This document shows positions 1 through 5,459 of a stretch of 5,513 nucleotides of DNA, in pieces; the first letter of the stretch is position 1; every line of letters begins with the position of its first letter. A model generated the notes under the pieces. The model was not told the DNA's origin. It was given only the letters and a program-made list of their open reading frames with translations, and made no database searches. Made by a program: the position numbers and the translations under genes. Source of the DNA: Desulfurococcales archaeon (GTDB lineage Archaea > Thermoproteota > Thermoprotei_A > Sulfolobales > AG1); NCBI GenBank assembly GCA_026990885.1, contig JALXCO010000179.1, positions 1-5,513 of the forward strand. The letters are read 5' to 3'.

Positions 1-525
1 TACTCCAGCTTTAAGGGCGATCTAGAACCCGGTTTGGAGGCTGTAGCCTACTATGATCCTATCAAGCCCGTCTACCCGTTCGGGGTGCATCTAGCTGTAG
101 TTAAGCTAGATCCGGAAACGGGTAGAGTAAAGATACTCAAGTACAGATCATACGATGACGTGGGGAAGGCCATAAACCCCATGCTGGCCGAGGGACAGAT
201 AGTGGGGGGTATTGTGCAGGGCATAGGCCAAGCCCTCCTGGAGCACTTCATATACGATGAATCCTCAAACCCTCTAAACCCCAATCTCGCAGAGTACCTC
301 ATCCCTACAGCTGTAGAGGTACCGGATATAGAGGTTAACTTCCAGGAGACCCCAACCCACCACCCCCATAGAGTTAGGGGTGTTGGTGAGATAGGGACTA
401 TAGCCGCGCCTCCAGCCGTGGTTAGTGCTGTGGAAAACGCTTTGAGGAGACTTGGTGTTAGGGCCAGGCTAACCCAAATGCCCCTTACACCGAGCTATAT
501 ATGGTCTATAATAAACAGCAAATAG
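1..525 (+). CDS. Molybdenum hydroxylase large subunit, C-terminal part (aldehyde oxidase / xanthine dehydrogenase / CoxL family)
   Basis: This is the last 174 codons of a protein whose family is usually about 750-800 residues long. The frame is open at base 1, so the N-terminus lies outside the window. In this family the large subunit holds the molybdopterin cofactor and oxidises aldehydes, purines or CO, working with FAD and 2Fe-2S subunits. Two family signatures are visible. The first is a D-VG--INP----GQ-VGG--QGIGQAL-E block, around fragment residues 52-81. The second is the segment RGVGEIGTIAAPPAVV, whose Glu (fragment residue 130, codon 388-390) aligns with the catalytic base of the family. 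The end, a TPSYIW-type motif, is also typical. The substrate cannot be told from this part; crenarchaeal relatives include glyceraldehyde oxidoreductase. The downstream gene is unrelated, so this is probably the last gene of its operon. Confidence 0.93.
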   Translation, partial: YSSFKGDLEPGLEAVAYYDPIKPVYPFGVHLAVVKLDPETGRVKILKYRSYDDVGKAINPMLAEGQIVGGIVQGIGQALLEHFIYDESSNPLNPNLAEYLIPTAVEVPDIEVNFQETPTHHPHRVRGVGEIGTIAAPPAVVSAVENALRRLGVRARLTQMPLTPSYIWSIINSK

Positions 526-586
526 ATACAATATTTCCAGGTTAATACCGCTCTAAAAGAATTTTCTGTCTCCGGCTCCACAGCTT

Positions 587-597
587 CGAAATAATTG
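587..597 (+). promoter_or_regulatory. Possible TATA element for orc1/cdc6
   Basis: A short AT stretch (CGAAATAATTG) is centred about 25 bp before the ATG at 618. That spacing would put the transcription start at or near the start codon, giving a leaderless mRNA as is common in Crenarchaeota. No Shine-Dalgarno motif precedes the ATG, which fits. The match to a TATA box is weak. The rest of the 92-bp spacer (526-617) shows only a short T-rich patch at 562-565 that might help end the upstream transcript. Confidence 0.3.
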
Positions 598-603
598 CCT
601 CTT

Positions 604-623
604 CTCCATACCACTCTATGGAG
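604..623. repeat. Inverted repeat across the orc1/cdc6 start codon
   Basis: CTCCATA and TATGGAG form perfect 7-bp arms with a 6-bp spacer (611-616). The right arm contains the ATG at 618-620. Placed at a probable leaderless start, it could be an operator, for example for autoregulation, or it could arise by chance. Confidence 0.4.
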
Positions 624-1814
624 TTTCATATGGATGAACTGGAGCTTATATTCGAGAACGCAACTAAATCAGCTATCTTCACCAACCGTGAGGTCCTCAG
701 GCCAGACTATATCCCGGACCAGCTTCCCCATAGAGGCAACGAGATAAGGAAGGTAGCCATGGTTATGGCCACAGCGCTACAGGGTGTTAGACCAAGCAAC
801 CTGTTCATATATGGATTGACCGGGACCGGAAAGACCGCTGTAGCCAAGTACGTACTTAAGCGCTTAAGCGCTAAGGCTGAGAGAGGTGTGAAGAGGGTTA
901 AATGGATCTATATAAACACCAGGATAGAGAACACATCCTACAGGGTTCTCGCCCACATAGCCGAGGGGCTAGGCCTAAAGATTCCGTTTACTGGTTTATC
1001 TACGTCCGAGGTGTATAGGAGGATCATAAATAGGCTGAACTCGGATAGCGTTATACTTATACTCGTTCTCGACGAGATCGACTTCATGGTTAGGAAGGAG
1101 GGTGATGAGATACTGTATAGGTTGAGCAGGGTGAATGAGGATCTATCAAGCTCCAAGGTAACGATAGTTGGAATAACCAACGATATAAGATTCATCGAGT
1201 CTCTAGATCCAAGAGTTAAAAGCAGCCTGGGTGAGGAGGAGCTTGTTTTCCCCCCATACAACGCCTCACAGCTAGAGGACATACTTAGTGAGAGGGCCAA
1301 GCTCGCATTCAGGCCTGGAGCTCTAGGCGATGGAGTTATACCCCTCTGCGCTGCTCTAGCCGCTAGGGAGCATGGCGATGCCAGAAGGGCTCTAGATCTT
1401 CTTCGCGTCGCCGGTGAGGTCGCAGAGCGTGAGGGTGCAGATATCGTTTCTGAGGATCATGTCCATAGAGCCTATAATGAGCTTGAGAGAGACCGCGCTG
1501 TAGAGGTTGTATCAACGCTACCTCTCCACAGCAAGATTGTTCTATACACAATATACAGCTCTGCGGGAGATACTCCGCCCACCACGGGGGAGGTTTATGT
1601 TAGATATAGGGAGCTGTGCCAGAGAATGGGGCTGGAGCCGGTTACCCAGAGGAGGGTTAGCGATATAATATCTGAGCTCGATATGCTTGGACTGGTTAAT
1701 GCCACCATAATTAATAGGGGTAGATATGGTAAAACCAGGATTCTGCTACCAACTATCCAGAGGGATGTTGTTTTATCTGCTTTAGAAAACGATCCGTACA
1801 TCTCAATGTTTTAA
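618..1814 (+). CDS. cdc6: Orc1/Cdc6 family replication initiator
   Basis: This 398-residue AAA+ protein recognises archaeal replication origins and helps load the MCM helicase. The N-terminus has the family motif around residues 27-42 (LRPDYIPDQLPHRGNEI). Walker A is GLTGTGKT at 66-73, and Walker B is LVLDEID at 149-155 (D152, E153). Sensor 1 is N188 in GITND. The LDPRV segment at 196-200 carries a likely arginine finger (R199), and sensor 2 is GDARRALD at 253-260. A C-terminal winged-helix domain runs from about 296 to 398 and includes the conserved TQRRVSDIISELDMLG and NRGRYGKT-type segments used for DNA binding. These look most like the Orc1-1/Cdc6-1 paralogue, but that sub-assignment is from memory. 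The ATG at 618 is the first start in a frame otherwise open from 546; M5 (630) is an alternative. The DUF99 gene follows after 33 bp. Length and motifs are complete. Confidence 0.97.
   Translation: MEFHMDELELIFENATKSAIFTNREVLRPDYIPDQLPHRGNEIRKVAMVMATALQGVRPSNLFIYGLTGTGKTAVAKYVLKRLSAKAERGVKRVKWIYINTRIENTSYRVLAHIAEGLGLKIPFTGLSTSEVYRRIINRLNSDSVILILVLDEIDFMVRKEGDEILYRLSRVNEDLSSSKVTIVGITNDIRFIESLDPRVKSSLGEEELVFPPYNASQLEDILSERAKLAFRPGALGDGVIPLCAALAAREHGDARRALDLLRVAGEVAEREGADIVSEDHVHRAYNELERDRAVEVVSTLPLHSKIVLYTIYSSAGDTPPTTGEVYVRYRELCQRMGLEPVTQRRVSDIISELDMLGLVNATIINRGRYGKTRILLPTIQRDVVLSALENDPYISMF
846..872. repeat. Cluster of overlapping perfect palindromes inside orc1/cdc6
   Basis: AAGTACGTACTT (846-857) is a perfect 12-bp palindrome. 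It is joined to CTTAAGCGCTTAAG (855-868) and AGCGCTTAAGCGCT (859-872), both perfect 14-bp palindromes. The last two arise from a tandem 8-bp unit, CTTAAGCG, at 855-870. The stretch encodes K77-A85 just after Walker A. It uses CGC for Arg, while AGG/AGA dominate elsewhere in the gene. Function is unknown. Confidence 0.6.
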
Positions 1815-1847
1815 ACACTGTATCTCTATGGATATATAGTATCGGCC

Positions 1848-2480
1848 ATGAAGCGCCTTATAGCTATAGACGACGGGTATTTCCCACATAGATATAAATC
1901 CCTCAGAGGTCCCGCCCCCATTGTTGGTGTTTTGGGGTGGCGTGAACACATCGATGATATAGCGGTTAGATACACCCTTGTTGACTGCCCCGATGTATCT
2001 ATAGTTATACGTGACTTAGCCAGGGAGCTCAGCTATAGGGGCTACAATATAGACGCTATAGCCACGCACAGCGTGATCATGTCTGGCTTCTCCATATATG
2101 ATCCTGTAGAGACCTATAGGTTGCTCGGTATTCCACTGATTGTAGTCTTCGATCACGATATAGATCTGGGAAGGATAAAGAGAGCCTTAGAGAAGCACTT
2201 TAGAGACCATGAATATAGATTCAGCATAATAGCCGAAATATATAGAGGAGCAAGAGAAATAATAACCAGCAAGGGGAGACTCAGAGTAAAATGTGTAGGC
2301 CTAGACATAGGGAGGTGCATAGATATAGTTAGGGAGAATCAAACAGCCCATCCAATGCCTCAGCCGCTCAGGCATGCGGATATAATTGCCTCTGGAATTG
2401 GGAGGTTTATGGCTGGCTACTCTATTGCTCCTACCAACATTATATGCGAGCCAGAGAATAAGTATGAGCAGCACCAATAG
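1848..2480 (+). CDS. DUF99 / UPF0215 family protein (endonuclease V-like fold)
   Basis: This 210-residue protein is recognised as DUF99 from several family-like blocks. They are an N-terminal IAIDDGYF segment (D8, D9), a GPAPIVGVLGWR strand near 21-32, and a GFSIYDPVETYRLLGIPLIVV block at 80-100. A C-terminal PQPLRHADIIASGI block follows at 171-184. The family is widespread in archaea and is related to endonuclease V, with an RNase H-like fold, but its biochemical role is not established as far as I know. The acidic pair D8/D9 sits where a metal ligand might be expected (inference). No signal peptide or membrane segment is seen, so it is probably cytoplasmic. It starts 33 bp after orc1/cdc6 on the same strand with no clear promoter at the right distance, since the TATA-like GATATATAG at 1831-1839 is too close to the ATG. 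It is therefore probably co-transcribed. The last ~25 residues are not recognisably conserved. Confidence 0.85.
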   Translation: MKRLIAIDDGYFPHRYKSLRGPAPIVGVLGWREHIDDIAVRYTLVDCPDVSIVIRDLARELSYRGYNIDAIATHSVIMSGFSIYDPVETYRLLGIPLIVVFDHDIDLGRIKRALEKHFRDHEYRFSIIAEIYRGAREIITSKGRLRVKCVGLDIGRCIDIVRENQTAHPMPQPLRHADIIASGIGRFMAGYSIAPTNIICEPENKYEQHQ

Positions 2481-2546
2481 GCCCATCAGCCACCCCTCCA
2501 TAACTAGAGATATGTTTATCGGGCTGTCCCCCATAGCTTCCGCAGC

Positions 2547-3797
2547 CTACAGCTCCCACTGTGAGAGGTACCTGATCTGCTCATCCGTAAGCTTCTCGAT
2601 CTCTATCCCCAGCGCCTTAAGCTTTAACCTAGCCACCTCCTCATCTATGTTTTTGGGGACATCAAATACCCGGGGCTCAAGCTTCCCTCTATTAGACAGC
2701 AGGTACTCTATAGATAGAGCCTGATTAGCGAAGCTCATATCCATAACCTCGCTGGGGTGGCCCTCGGCAGCAACTAGATTGACTAGCCTACCCTCTGCCA
2801 GTAGGTAGAGCTTTCTCCCATCTCTAAGCTGGAACTCCTCAACGTTTTCAGATATCTTTCTATGTGCAACGGAGATCTCCTTAAGATCCTCGATGTCTAT
2901 CTCAACATTGAAGTGCCCGGAGTTCGCTAGGATGGCTCCATTCTTCATCCTCTCGAAATGCTCCCTTCTAATAACCGATGTGTTCCCCGTAGCGGTTATG
3001 AATATATCGCCTATCTCGCTTGCCTTCATCATGTTGGTTACTATATAGCCGTCCATGGCCGCCTCTAGAGCCCTGATCGGGTTAGACTCCACCACAATAA
3101 CGTTTGCGCCCATACCTTTGGCCCTCATAGCTATACCTCTCCCAACCCATCCGTATCCGGCTACAACAACGTATTTACCAGCCAAAAGAATGTTTGTAGC
3201 CCTCAATATCCCATCGATCGTTGACTGGCCTGTGCCGTATCTGTTGTCGAATAGATACTTTGTATAAGCATTGTTCACAGCTATAACGGGGTACCTCAAC
3301 ACGCCATCACGCTCCATGGCCCTAAGCCTTATAACCCCTGTGGTCGTCTCCTCCGTACCCCCAACAACCTGGCTGAGGTACCTCTTTCCTTGAGTATGGA
3401 TCCTTGAATGGAGATCGCCACCATCATCAATAACTATATGTGGAGACGCCTCAATGATCCTATCAATACACCACCAATACTCCTCAGAAGACTCCCCCCT
3501 CCACGCAAAAACATGGACACCCTCCTCAACAAGGGCTGCAGCAACATCGTCCTGCGTAGATAGGGGGTTTGATCCAGCAAGCCAGACCTCTGCGCCGCCG
3601 GCCATAAGCGTTTTAACCAGTACCGCTGTCTCTTTAGTTACGTGTAGAACTGCTGAGATCCTGATCCCCTTAAAAGGCTTAGTCTCCCTAAATCTCTCCC
3701 TAAGCGATACTACAACAGGCATGTGCATCTCCGCCCACTTAATCCTAGTCCTACCCTTCGGGGCTAGCGAAGGGTCCTTTACCTTCCACTCGCCCAT
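2547..3797 (-). CDS. ahcY: Adenosylhomocysteinase (S-adenosylhomocysteine hydrolase)
   Basis: This 416-residue NAD-dependent cytosolic enzyme splits S-adenosylhomocysteine into adenosine and homocysteine, clearing the by-product of SAM-dependent methylation. Visible motifs, in order, are EMHMPV at 23-28, LHVTKETAVL at 51-60 (H52, T54 substrate contacts), DDGGDLH at 124-130, and GGTEETTTGV at 146-155 (E150). These are followed by YTKYLFDNRYGTGQS at 178-192 (K180, D184, N185), the Rossmann loop GYGWVGRG at 214-221, NSGHFNVEID at 292-301, and GHPSEVMDMSFANQAL at 346-361 (H347). The Cys next to the NAD site in mammalian enzymes is Thr here (T189), as in other hyperthermophile enzymes. The long C-terminal YRY tail is absent, again as in that subgroup. 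Some archaeal relatives prefer S-inosylhomocysteine, and this cannot be decided here. The start is fixed by an in-frame TGA four codons upstream, and the preceding Shine-Dalgarno supports it. It is convergent to the DUF99 gene. Confidence 0.97.
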   Translation of the reverse strand: MGEWKVKDPSLAPKGRTRIKWAEMHMPVVVSLRERFRETKPFKGIRISAVLHVTKETAVLVKTLMAGGAEVWLAGSNPLSTQDDVAAALVEEGVHVFAWRGESSEEYWWCIDRIIEASPHIVIDDGGDLHSRIHTQGKRYLSQVVGGTEETTTGVIRLRAMERDGVLRYPVIAVNNAYTKYLFDNRYGTGQSTIDGILRATNILLAGKYVVVAGYGWVGRGIAMRAKGMGANVIVVESNPIRALEAAMDGYIVTNMMKASEIGDIFITATGNTSVIRREHFERMKNGAILANSGHFNVEIDIEDLKEISVAHRKISENVEEFQLRDGRKLYLLAEGRLVNLVAAEGHPSEVMDMSFANQALSIEYLLSNRGKLEPRVFDVPKNIDEEVARLKLKALGIEIEKLTDEQIRYLSQWEL

Positions 3798-3802
3798 GCC
3801 TA

Positions 3803-3821
3803 TAAATCACCTTGTGATTTA
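3803..3821. repeat. Inverted repeat overlapping the ahcY ribosome binding site
   Basis: TAAATCAC and GTGATTTA form perfect 8-bp arms around a 3-bp centre (CTT on +). The Shine-Dalgarno of ahcY lies within the centre and the ahcY-proximal arm. The repeat is placed about 20-35 bp downstream of the likely TATA box. It could be an operator near the transcription start, or an mRNA hairpin hiding the ribosome binding site if transcription starts far enough upstream. Confidence 0.55.
3806..3812 (-). promoter_or_regulatory. Shine-Dalgarno site of ahcY
   Basis: AGGTGAT on the minus strand is a 7-base match to the complement of the archaeal 16S rRNA 3' end. It lies 8 nt before the ATG and contains the in-frame TGA, so it fixes the start at 3797. 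It is the best ribosome binding site in the window. Confidence 0.75.
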
Positions 3822-3835
3822 ATGCTTAGATAGGT

Positions 3836-3845
3836 TATTTATATA
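3836..3845 (-). promoter_or_regulatory. TATA box of ahcY
   Basis: TATATAAATA on the minus strand lies in an AT-only run (3835-3856), and its centre is about 43 bp before the ATG. With the usual ~25-bp spacing, transcription would start near 3815-3821, inside the inverted repeat, leaving a leader of about 20 nt that carries the Shine-Dalgarno. The run is AT-rich in both directions, so exact placement is uncertain. Confidence 0.5.
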
Positions 3846-3900
3846 TTATTTATTTAAGCCGTGAATCCCATGATATAAGGTAAAGCCCCCCATATTGTTT

Positions 3901-3927
3901 GGCTATAAGAGATAGATCTATAGTTTA
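3901..3927 (+). promoter_or_regulatory. Candidate TATA elements of dph2
   Basis: Two TATA-like boxes precede dph2. GGCTATAAGAG (3901-3911) would give a leader of about 18 nt. CTATAG within 3918-3923 is about 28 bp before the ATG and would give a nearly leaderless transcript. No Shine-Dalgarno precedes the ATG at 3949, which favours the second. Confidence 0.3.
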
Positions 3928-3948
3928 CCACGCCACAGATGATGGCTC

Positions 3949-4986
3949 ATGGCTGTTCTCGATGAGTATAGGGAGGTCGACTACGATTTCGAGATAGATA
4001 GAATAGTGTCTAGAATAAAGGAGGTTAACGCATCGAGGATACTTATCCAGCTTCCAGACGGGCTGAAGCGATACGCCCTATATATCCAGAGGGAGATTGT
4101 GTCTAGAGTCGATCACGATCTAGAGATCACTTTCTCGGGATCGTCTGCGTGGGGAGCATGCCTTCTCGATGATGTTGAGGCTGAGGCGGAGGGCTACGAT
4201 CTATTAATACATATAGGGCATGTCGAGTACTCGTACTATAGGCCTAGGTATAGAACTCTTTTTATACCCGCCTACTACCTTAGAGAGGTATCTATAGAGG
4301 CTCTGGATGAAGCGGTGAAGCTGCTTAGGTCTAGGGGTGCGGATAATATAGCTGTATACTCAACGATACAGCATGCCAGGCAGATCAGGAAGGTAGCTCA
4401 TTATCTCTCAAAATTCTTTAATATAGTAAACTCGAGCCAGATAGGTGAGGACCCCGCAAAAGTATCTCTAGTAGGATGCGACTACATGAAGCCGTATTCC
4501 ATTAGGGACAGGGTCGACGCCTATGTATTTGTCTCCGGAGGCGTCTTCCACCCACTCGGGCTAGGGCTGACGGTTCCATTTAAGCCTGTGATAAAGATCG
4601 ATCCCTACGAAAATAGATCTCAGGACCTAACAGGCTTTATAGAGAAGAAAATTAGAGCTAGACTATATAAGATTCTTGAGGCGAGAGAAGCCAGGAGATG
4701 GGCTTTGATCGATGGAGTAAAAGGCCAGAATAGGGTTTGGTTCAGAAACTATCTCAAGAAGCTCATTAAAAGTAGGGGAGGAAGCTATGTTGAGTACATC
4801 TCACATGTTATCGATAGAAACCTGATACTGAATATTGACAGCAACGATATAGACGCGTTCGTTATATTGGCCTGCCCACGGATACCTACAGACGATTTGG
4901 AGGACTACCATAAACCCGTGCTTACCCCAGCCGAGGCTAGAATGGCTCTGACAGGGGTAATTAATAAATACAGCTTCCCCTGGTAG
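3949..4986 (+). CDS. dph2: 2-(3-amino-3-carboxypropyl)histidine synthase, archaeal Dph2 (diphthamide biosynthesis, first step)
   Basis: This 345-residue enzyme transfers a 3-amino-3-carboxypropyl group from SAM to a histidine of translation elongation factor 2. It uses a non-canonical radical-SAM 4Fe-4S cluster whose three Cys ligands come from three separate domains. All three are visible in their family contexts: C71 in WGACLLDD, C177 in VGCDY, and C309 in ILACPRIPTDD. Other conserved-looking segments are ILIQLPDGLK at 31-40, HIGHVEY at 88-94, and SGGVFHPLG near 196-204. Archaea normally have one Dph2 acting as a homodimer, and the length fits. The protein has no membrane segment. The start is secure because an in-frame TGA lies at 3940-3942 and the ATG at 3949 is the first available. 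It is divergent from ahcY and convergent to a zinc-ribbon gene, so probably transcribed alone. Confidence 0.95.
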   Translation: MAVLDEYREVDYDFEIDRIVSRIKEVNASRILIQLPDGLKRYALYIQREIVSRVDHDLEITFSGSSAWGACLLDDVEAEAEGYDLLIHIGHVEYSYYRPRYRTLFIPAYYLREVSIEALDEAVKLLRSRGADNIAVYSTIQHARQIRKVAHYLSKFFNIVNSSQIGEDPAKVSLVGCDYMKPYSIRDRVDAYVFVSGGVFHPLGLGLTVPFKPVIKIDPYENRSQDLTGFIEKKIRARLYKILEAREARRWALIDGVKGQNRVWFRNYLKKLIKSRGGSYVEYISHVIDRNLILNIDSNDIDAFVILACPRIPTDDLEDYHKPVLTPAEARMALTGVINKYSFPW

Positions 4987-5001
4987 GGGGCTGATCCACA
5001 G

Positions 5002-5015
5002 AATAAAAAACAAAA
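5002..5015 (-). terminator. T-rich terminator after the zinc-ribbon gene
   Basis: Just past the stop codon at 5019, the minus strand reads TTTTGTTTTTTATT. Such T-tracts are typical archaeal terminators that need no hairpin. Confidence 0.6.
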
Positions 5016-5018
5016 CAT

Positions 5019-5240
5019 TTAATTCTTGTTTTCTGAAGCCCTATACACAGTTACTTTTACTGTTCCGTTTACTTTAGATATAGTTATGGAGCCTGCAGAC
5101 CTCTTAACGCCGCATCCGGTGCATCTATATATGTAGCTTATCTTTCTGGCCCCATCACCCAGCGTCTTCTCAATAACCAGCACAAGCCTGCTGCCGCATC
5201 TACTACATATACCCTCAATATTTTTGCCCACTACCTTCAT
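5019..5240 (-). CDS. Small zinc-ribbon protein, function unknown
   Basis: This is a 73-residue protein with two CxxC pairs: C12/C15 in ICSRCGS and C40/C43 in RCTGCGV. They are 24 residues apart, the pattern of a four-Cys zinc ribbon on two beta hairpins. A Lys/Arg-rich stretch lies between and after the knuckles (K25, R32, K33, R39, K46, R47), and the C-terminal third looks like beta strands (SITISKVNGTVKVTVYRAS). The fold is shared by RNA polymerase subunits, TFS-type factors and ribosomal proteins, but I cannot assign it to any of these. The start is fixed: the frame has a TAG seven codons upstream with no other start codon between, and a GGTGG motif lies 6 nt before the ATG. Nothing else appears to be co-transcribed with it. 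It could be a nucleic-acid-binding or translation-linked protein (inference). Confidence 0.8.
   Translation of the reverse strand: MKVVGKNIEGICSRCGSRLVLVIEKTLGDGARKISYIYRCTGCGVKRSAGSITISKVNGTVKVTVYRASENKN
5023..5034 (+). terminator. T-rich terminator after dph2
   Basis: TTCTTGTTTTCT on the plus strand lies about 37 bp after the dph2 stop, inside the last codons of the convergent zinc-ribbon gene. It is less pure than the T-tract on the other strand. Confidence 0.4.
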
Positions 5241-5246
5241 GCAGAG

Positions 5247-5251
5247 CCACC
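5247..5251 (-). promoter_or_regulatory. Weak Shine-Dalgarno of the zinc-ribbon gene
   Basis: GGTGG on the minus strand lies 6 nt before the ATG at 5240 and partly matches the anti-Shine-Dalgarno complement (GGTG). Confidence 0.4.
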
Positions 5252-5303
5252 AGCAAGCCTAGTAGTGTTGACGCCGCTTAGCTCTACCTCTTCTGCGCCT
5301 CAA

Positions 5304-5314
5304 GATATATTAAA
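5304..5314 (-). promoter_or_regulatory. TATA box of the zinc-ribbon gene
   Basis: TTTAATATATC on the minus strand is a good archaeal TATA-like box. Transcription would start near 5283, giving a leader of about 40 nt that includes the Shine-Dalgarno. Confidence 0.5.
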
Positions 5315-5352
5315 CGCTGACCTGCTAATATGCTTTAATCAACTTGCTTTGT

Positions 5353-5375
5353 GAATCGATTCTCGAGATTCTAGA
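5353..5375. repeat. Three adjoining short palindromes
   Basis: GAATCGATTC (5353-5362, 10 bp), TCTCGAGA (5361-5368, 8 bp) and TCTAGA (5370-5375, 6 bp) follow one another almost without a gap, and GATTCT occurs twice 9 bp apart (5358 and 5367). They lie about 40-60 bp upstream of the zinc-ribbon TATA box. They may be protein-binding sites or chance. Confidence 0.4.
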
Positions 5376-5437
5376 TATACACCTGCTTAATACCTCATAT
5401 ATGCTGGGAACAGTCAGTAATACCGCTGGGTCTGCTT

Positions 5438-5459
5438 TAATATTGTGGTACCAATATTA
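5438..5459. repeat. AT-rich inverted repeat
   Basis: TAATATTG and CAATATTA are perfect 8-bp arms around TGGTAC. Each arm contains a TATA-like core, so the element could be a symmetric operator or a two-way promoter. If a gene begins at 5487, the right arm lies about 31 bp before its ATG. Confidence 0.5.

Noticed and set aside
543..552. TAATACCGCT repeated at 5419-5428
   Set aside because: A shared 10-mer with no similarity around it and no link between the two sites is compatible with chance.
938..1300. 120-codon open frame on the minus strand inside orc1/cdc6
   Set aside because: It lies wholly antisense to a well-supported AAA+ gene, has a low-complexity Ser-rich translation, and shows no recognisable domain.
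2386..2724. 112-codon plus-strand frame across the DUF99/ahcY junction
   Set aside because: It overlaps the end of DUF99 in another frame and the antisense of the AhcY C-terminus. No family resemblance and no start signals.
3454..3822. 122-codon plus-strand frame antisense to the 5' half of ahcY
   Set aside because: The opposite strand encodes clear AhcY motifs. This frame has no domain and is biased to Ser/Thr as expected for an antisense shadow.
3939..3945. Box C-like ATGATGG before dph2, as part of a C/D guide RNA
   Set aside because: It has one mismatch to the box C consensus, and I find no box D, C' or D' at proper spacing. The downstream sequence is dph2 coding.
5255..5300. Possible tRNA or structured RNA in the zinc-ribbon leader
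   Set aside because: I could not build an acceptor stem, T-loop (GTTCRA) or cloverleaf on either strand.
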